From NCBI GenBank assembly GCA_026398575.1, contig JAPLSP010000698.1, forward strand, positions 1 through 9,725: a stretch of DNA of 9,725 nt, read 5' to 3'. Under the pieces are notes generated by a model. The model was given only the letters and a program-made list of their open reading frames with translations, was not told where the DNA came from and did not search any database. This document shows positions 6,391-9,725 of the stretch, one piece after another. Position 1 is the first letter of the stretch; each line of letters begins with the position of its first letter. The translations under genes were made by a program, and so were the position numbers. Origin of the DNA: Candidatus Sumerlaeota bacterium (GTDB lineage Bacteria > Sumerlaeota > Sumerlaeia > JADFCT01).

Positions 6391-6491
6391 TCTGACAAAA
6401 TAATGTGCGACAAAATAATGGCACAGAGCCATTCTTGCCTGATTCAACTGCAATGCGTTTTCATTGTTTTGTCAGACATTATTTTGTCAGA
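6391..6491. repeat. Nested inverted repeat of a GACAAAATAATG motif
   Basis: TCTGACAAAATAATGT (6391-6406) is exactly complementary to ACATTATTTTGTCAGA (6476-6491). Each arm holds a second copy of the core (GACAAAATAATG at 6409-6420; CATTGTTTTGTC at 6462-6473). The full 30-base arms (6391-6420 and 6462-6491) match at 27 of 30 positions around a 41-base centre. The element lies in the gene-free stretch between the lyase and the membrane protein. Its form suggests a small non-autonomous mobile or REP-like element. No target-site duplication is evident and no transposase is nearby. Confidence 0.85.
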
Positions 6492-6555
6492 ACAGGCGCC
6501 GCGTCCTGCCGGTGGCTACCTTGGGTTGCGCCCCGCAGCGCGTTTGCCAATGCTA

Positions 6556-6599
6556 GCGCCGAATGGTAGGCCGTCCGCTCCGTCGGGCGGACTCGGCGC
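6556..6599. repeat. GC-rich bulged hairpin
   Basis: GCGCCGA (6556-6562) pairs with TCGGCGC (6593-6599). Within it GTCCGC (6573-6578) pairs with GCGGAC (6587-6592), so the two right-hand arms are contiguous and the left arms are separated by a ten-base bulge. A further pair, CCGCCG (6607-6612) with CGGCGG (6630-6635), lies just after the membrane-protein stop codon at 6648-6650. These may act as 3' structures for that gene. No T tract is present, so they are not called terminators. The remainder of 6267-6647 shows no gene. Confidence 0.55.
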
Positions 6600-6647
6600 G
6601 CTATGGCCGCCGCTCCTTTGATAAAACCACGGCGGTTCATTGTGCTC

Positions 6648-7355
6648 TCATCCGGCGCCTCCTTCGCAGCGCTTTGTCCATAAATCCGAACTCGCCAGCC
6701 AAAGCCCCGCGCAGCCTACGATCATTCCGCCTGCGAACAGCTCCCAGAGGTAACGCGTGTCGGCGTGGCCGTTGCGCGCGATTTGATTCGCCGCGATCAC
6801 AAACGACAGATACCACGCGACCGCCGCCAAGACCTGCGACGCCACGGCCACGAACGATACGCGTATGGGGCGGCCCTTTTTTTCGCCGGCCAACACCACG
6901 CAGCAGGCCACGGCAAAGTAAGCGCTGATCAAGACCGGCGCGAGGACCGGCCCATACCAGGGTTGCGGAATCAGAAAAAGGCAATCCCACTCCAACCAGG
7001 AAGAAGGCCAATCCGCCAGCCATTTCAGCCCCGCATAATAGAAGACGTCCCAGACGCCGAACGCAAAAAAGAAATGCGCCACGCGCGAGCGCAGGTTGAA
7101 TCCGGCCATCCACGCCGCCGCCAGGAGCATCGCCAACGTGCAGGCTTCGCGAATGATCTCGATCGGGAACCGCTTGATTGGGTCGGCGAGCTGCCGCATA
7201 TCGCCGCCGGGAATCGTGACCAGGCGGCGAAGGTAAATAACACAGATCGCCTCGAGCAGCCCCATCGCGACGGCAAAAACCGCCATCCAGGCCAGCTGCC
7301 GCCAAACCTGCTGCGCAGCATGGGCGTGCAATAGTCTTGGCGCTTCAATAGTCAT
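6648..7355 (-). CDS. Six-helix integral membrane protein of unknown function
   Basis: This 235-residue protein has about six hydrophobic segments (roughly residues 21-41, 68-85, 92-111, 135-156, 167-189 and 203-221) and should sit in the inner membrane. Between helices 3 and 4 lies the most distinctive part: FFFAFGVWDVFYYAGLKWL, then WPSSWLEWDCLFLIPQPWYGPV. It is rich in Trp, Asp and Pro and looks conserved or functionally constrained (WD, FYY, LFLIP, PWxGPV). Helix 2 begins with IIREACTLAML. I do not recognise a named family, and I see no transporter or enzyme motif. The ATG at 7355 has only a poor ribosome site (CTTTGGCTAT before it), so the start is uncertain. It seems to be monocistronic. 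A long 5' region with a large palindrome separates it from its likely promoter. Confidence 0.75.
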   Translation of the reverse strand: MTIEAPRLLHAHAAQQVWRQLAWMAVFAVAMGLLEAICVIYLRRLVTIPGGDMRQLADPIKRFPIEIIREACTLAMLLAAAWMAGFNLRSRVAHFFFAFGVWDVFYYAGLKWLADWPSSWLEWDCLFLIPQPWYGPVLAPVLISAYFAVACCVVLAGEKKGRPIRVSFVAVASQVLAAVAWYLSFVIAANQIARNGHADTRYLWELFAGGMIVGCAGLWLASSDLWTKRCEGGAG

Positions 7356-7397
7356 ATAGCCAAAGAAAGTTGAAATTCCAGTATGGTTGTTTTACCC

Positions 7398-7527
7398 CAC
7401 AGATGACAAGGAACACATGGAATCCGGGGGCTACTGGTCTTTCAATTTTGAAATGGCGGGCAGCGGTAGGTGCGGGACGCCATTTCAAAATTGAAGGGCC
7501 ACTACCTTGTGTTCTTAGCGATCTGTG
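7398..7527. repeat. Large imperfect palindrome in a gene-free region
   Basis: The centre is a perfect 18-bp inverted repeat, TTCAATTTTGAAATGGCG (7441-7458) against its complement (7478-7495), around a 19-base loop. The similarity continues outward. TACTGGTCT before the left core matches TAGTGGCCC on the other arm at six of nine positions. The outer segments beginning CACAGAT (7398-7420, and the complement of 7505-7527) match at 18 of 23 positions. The left arm carries about 11 extra bases (around 7421-7431). Arms this long suggest a foldback mobile element or dispersed repeat inserted upstream of the membrane-protein gene. Short open frames across it on both strands (each containing SILKWR) are products of the palindrome. 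Confidence 0.8.
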
Positions 7528-7596
7528 TGGCGAAAGCCCGTTCATCATTATTTTATTCCTTAGGCCATGCCGCGTGCGGCGCCAGGAGAAGGGCAG

Positions 7597-7635
7597 TCGG
7601 CGCGATCAATTGCGACGCGGATCAGGCATGAGAGA
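7597..7635 (-). promoter_or_regulatory. Leader-like motif shared with 742-779 (copy B)
   Basis: On the minus strand TCTCATGCC, GCGTCGC and ATTGATCGCGCCGA occur in the same order as in copy A at 742-779. The core at 7597-7610 is identical to that at 742-755. It begins within a few bases of the predicted transcription start of the membrane-protein gene, so it would form the first part of an about 270-base leader. It may be a structured RNA element, an operator or simply a dispersed repeat. Confidence 0.4.
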
Positions 7636-7663
7636 AACGTAGGGAAACGCAGTCTTTTGTCAA
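7636..7663 (-). promoter_or_regulatory. Candidate promoter for the membrane-protein gene
   Basis: On the minus strand a perfect TTGACA (7663-7658) is followed after 16 bases by TACGTT (7641-7636). The -10 match is only fair, but the -35 context CTGGCTTGACAAAAG resembles the lyase promoter region. Transcripts would have an unusually long 5' leader before the gene at 7355, containing copy B of the leader motif and the large palindrome. The rest of 7664-7889 is AT-rich near 7700-7800. I found no convincing promoter there for the plus-strand gene. Confidence 0.4.
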
Positions 7664-7889
7664 GCCAGAATTGCCGAAGTCAAGGCATGCCCCAGACTTT
7701 AATATACACATATTCACACATGCATATTTTTACTTGAACAACTTGCGCTGTTTTAGCTAGACCACGAAAACCGTCTTATTGTATTAATCAATTGTGTGGA
7801 TGTTTTTTGCATCAGGCGCATATTTCGTATGACATTTGTGCTTGACTGGAATAATCCGCTGTTGAGCGAGTCCCCTGGAGGAGGGCAAT

Positions 7890-9725
7890 ATGAGGATAAT
7901 GCGTGCGATTCAGACACTGCTGGCCGTTGCGCTGGCTGCCACGGCGATTCGCATCACAGCCGCTCCGCCGCCGCCGCCGGACTTGAGCGCCACACCCCGC
8001 GAGGAGATGTGGGCGCCCAATGGTCCGGTTCTCGCCATTGCCCGCGTGGAGGACAAGGTGTACATCGGAGGGGGATTTGACTACATCGGCCCCGTCACCG
8101 GGCACGGCGCCGCCGTTGATCTGGCGTCGGGCCAGGTTGCCCCCGCCTTCCCGGAAGTGAATGGAGTTGTTTATAGCTGCGTCTCGGACGGCGCGGGCGG
8201 CTGGTTCATCGGGGGATATTTTACGCGTGTTGGCGCCTTCGAGCGCAACAGCCTGGCGCGCATCCTCTCCGATGGGACAGTGGATCCGGACTGGAATCCG
8301 GGTACTTCCGGAGAAAATGGCGCCGTTGTGTACGCGCTCAAGATTTCCGGGGGAACGCTGTATGTCGGAGGCTATTTCAACCTCATCGGCGGCCAGCCAC
8401 GCAATAATCTTGCCGCGGTTGACACCGCCACCGGCACTGTAACCGACTGGAATCCGGATGCCGATGCCTCTGTGAACGCGATGGACATCACGGGCTCGAC
8501 GCTTTATATCGGCGGGAACTTTCTCAATGTCGGCGGCAAGTCTCGGCAACGCCTCGCCGCAGTCAGCTTGAGCACCGGCATCGCGACCGATTTCGATGCC
8601 GATTCAAACGCGACGGTCAATGCATTGGCCCTTTCCGGTTCCGTGCTCTACGTCGGCGGCGACTTCACCACAATTCGTGGCGCGTCTCGTTTGCGCATTG
8701 CCGCGGTCAACAGCGCTACCGGCGCGGTTACGGACTGGAACCCAGGCGGTATTACTTCCTACGGATGGGTGAATGCGTTGGCGGTTTCGGGAACGACGGT
8801 TTATGTGGGAGGGCAGTTTACTATAATAGGCGGAAAAAACCGTGATGGCTTGGCCGCAATCGAAGCCGGAACGGGTCTGGTCACCGATTGGGATCCCGCG
8901 GATTCATACGCCATCGTTTACAGCATCCTGGTCTCCGGCTCAACGATATACGTCGGCGGATATTTCAACTGGATAGGCGGTCAGCCCCGCGAACGGCTGG
9001 CCGAGCTGGACGCCACCACCGGACTGGCTTCGGATTGGAATCCCTGCATGGGCGACAGTGTGTTGGCCTTGGCGATTTCCGGTTCCCGCCTCTACGCCGG
9101 TGGGGATTTCATGAGCGCCGGCGGCGTTGTGCGCTGGAGCCTCGCCGCGATGGATGCAGCCACCGGCCGCCCCACCGAATGGGATCCTGGAGTCAATGGC
9201 AGCGTCAACTGTTTGACCCGTTCGGGAAACACGCTTTATGTCGGCGGATGCTTCGATGAAATCGCGGGGCAATCGCGCGATGCGCTGGCCGCGTTTGACC
9301 TGACCAACGGCCAACTGACCGGCTGGGATCCGATCACAACCTCGGCGGGAGGCACAACATATTACGTCTATGATATTGAGGTGTCGCCGGCAGGGACGAC
9401 AGTCTATGTCGCGGGCGACTTCGACATCATCGGGGGGCAGCCGAGAAAAGGCCTCGCTGTCCTGTCCGCCGCGACGGGCCTGGCTCTCCCGGTGATTGTG
9501 GACATGGATGATGGCAAGATCAACGCTCTTCTCTTGTCGGGCGGCACTCTCTACGTGGGCGGGAGCTTCAATATCATGGGTGGTCAGCCCCGCCGCGGCC
9601 TGGCCGCGCTCAACGTCTCCACGGGCAAGGCCACGGCCTGGAATCCTTGCTCCACCGGCGCACACATTCCCACTGTCTATGCTCTTGCCCTCAGCGGAAC
9701 GACGCTCTACGTCGGCGGCGCGTTC
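7890..9725 (+). CDS. Large secreted beta-propeller repeat protein (delta-60/DUF5122-like), cut by the right edge
   Basis: The frame is open for 612 codons from the ATG at 7890 and runs off the window, so it is longer than seen. The start is firm: GGAGGAGG lies five bases upstream. An ATG three codons later is possible. Residues 1-24 (MRIMRAIQTLLAVALAATAIRITA) form a signal peptide, followed by a five-proline spacer. From residue about 45 there are repeats of about 50 residues with the pattern (L/V)YVGG-x-F-x-x-IGG-x-x-R-x-x-LAA, then a TG turn, then W(D/N)P and VxALxxSG. Eleven full units and the start of a twelfth (LYVGGAF) are visible; GQPR recurs in four of them. Each unit looks like one propeller blade. 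Related repeats occur in large exported or surface proteins used in adhesion or binding, often with a C-terminal sorting domain that would lie outside this window. No catalytic motif is visible. Confidence 0.85.
   Translation, partial: MRIMRAIQTLLAVALAATAIRITAAPPPPPDLSATPREEMWAPNGPVLAIARVEDKVYIGGGFDYIGPVTGHGAAVDLASGQVAPAFPEVNGVVYSCVSDGAGGWFIGGYFTRVGAFERNSLARILSDGTVDPDWNPGTSGENGAVVYALKISGGTLYVGGYFNLIGGQPRNNLAAVDTATGTVTDWNPDADASVNAMDITGSTLYIGGNFLNVGGKSRQRLAAVSLSTGIATDFDADSNATVNALALSGSVLYVGGDFTTIRGASRLRIAAVNSATGAVTDWNPGGITSYGWVNALAVSGTTVYVGGQFTIIGGKNRDGLAAIEAGTGLVTDWDPADSYAIVYSILVSGSTIYVGGYFNWIGGQPRERLAELDATTGLASDWNPCMGDSVLALAISGSRLYAGGDFMSAGGVVRWSLAAMDAATGRPTEWDPGVNGSVNCLTRSGNTLYVGGCFDEIAGQSRDALAAFDLTNGQLTGWDPITTSAGGTTYYVYDIEVSPAGTTVYVAGDFDIIGGQPRKGLAVLSAATGLALPVIVDMDDGKINALLLSGGTLYVGGSFNIMGGQPRRGLAALNVSTGKATAWNPCSTGAHIPTVYALALSGTTLYVGGAF

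Noticed and set aside
6637..7305. 222-codon minus-strand frame overlapping the membrane-protein gene in another frame
   Set aside because: It is Arg/Gly-rich and lacks coherent membrane segments. The 235-residue frame has six regular hydrophobic helices.
7345..7548. 67-codon minus-strand frame across the palindrome, with AAGGA before its ATG and overlapping the membrane-protein start
   Set aside because: Its sequence is produced by the palindrome (SILKWR also appears on the opposite strand). A leader peptide cannot be excluded, but nothing beyond the ribosome-site-like bases supports one.
7370..7642. 90-codon plus-strand frame across the palindrome
   Set aside because: It is made of repeat sequence and shows no protein-like pattern.
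7812..8549. 245-codon minus-strand open frame opposite the propeller gene
   Set aside because: The plus strand carries a signal peptide, strong ribosome site and regular blade repeats. The minus frame is their antisense, and its own repeats follow from theirs.
8940..9665. 241-codon minus-strand open frame opposite the propeller gene
   Set aside because: It is antisense to the blade repeats, and its internal periodicity is explained by them.

Overview
The window looks like a chromosomal stretch of a moderately GC-rich, Gram-negative-like environmental bacterium. Its mix of a secreted heparinase-type lyase, a delta-60-like beta-propeller exoprotein, a defence/toxin-antitoxin cluster and repeat-laden intergenic regions resembles Planctomycetota/Verrucomicrobiota/Lentisphaerota-type genomes. 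No phylogenetic marker gene is present, so this placement is inference only.

Layout, left to right. (1) 1-243 holds a possible C-terminal tail of a plus-strand gene, obscured by short tandem repeats: three 8-bp GGGATGTT units, a 9-bp hairpin and four perfect 15-bp units. (2) 221-613 (minus) encodes a short secreted protein that looks like the N-terminal stub of a larger alpha/alpha-toroid protein. It carries its own 15-bp (SSQLA) repeat. (3) 820-4167 (minus) is a compact defence-type cluster: a PIN toxin gene broken by an internal deletion, an intact ribbon-helix-helix antitoxin, then, after only 2 nt, a 999-aa Eco57I/type IIG-like restriction-methyltransferase. The methyltransferase is visibly AT-richer than its neighbours, suggesting horizontal acquisition. 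(4) 4311-6266 (minus) is a secreted heparinase II/III-family polysaccharide lyase with its own likely promoter. (5) 6267-6647 has no gene but holds a nested inverted repeat (6391-6491) and GC-rich hairpins. (6) 6648-7355 (minus) is an unrecognised six-helix membrane protein. (7) 7356-7889 has no convincing gene. It holds a large imperfect palindrome (7398-7527), a candidate promoter and a leader motif also found at 742-779. (8) 7890 to the right edge (plus) is the start of a large secreted repeat protein of YVGG-F-IGG blades; its end lies outside the window.

How the parts relate. The RHH antitoxin and the methyltransferase are probably one transcriptional unit (shared-base TAATG junction upstream, 2-nt gap downstream). 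With its PIN partner reduced to a scar, the RHH protein may now autoregulate the restriction-modification gene; that is inference. The lyase, the toroid stub and the propeller protein are exported and fit a polysaccharide-degrading or surface-adhesive lifestyle, but they are not arranged as a recognisable polysaccharide utilisation locus. The most unusual content is the toxin deletion scar beside an intact antitoxin, and the several dispersed-type repeats in the intergenic regions.
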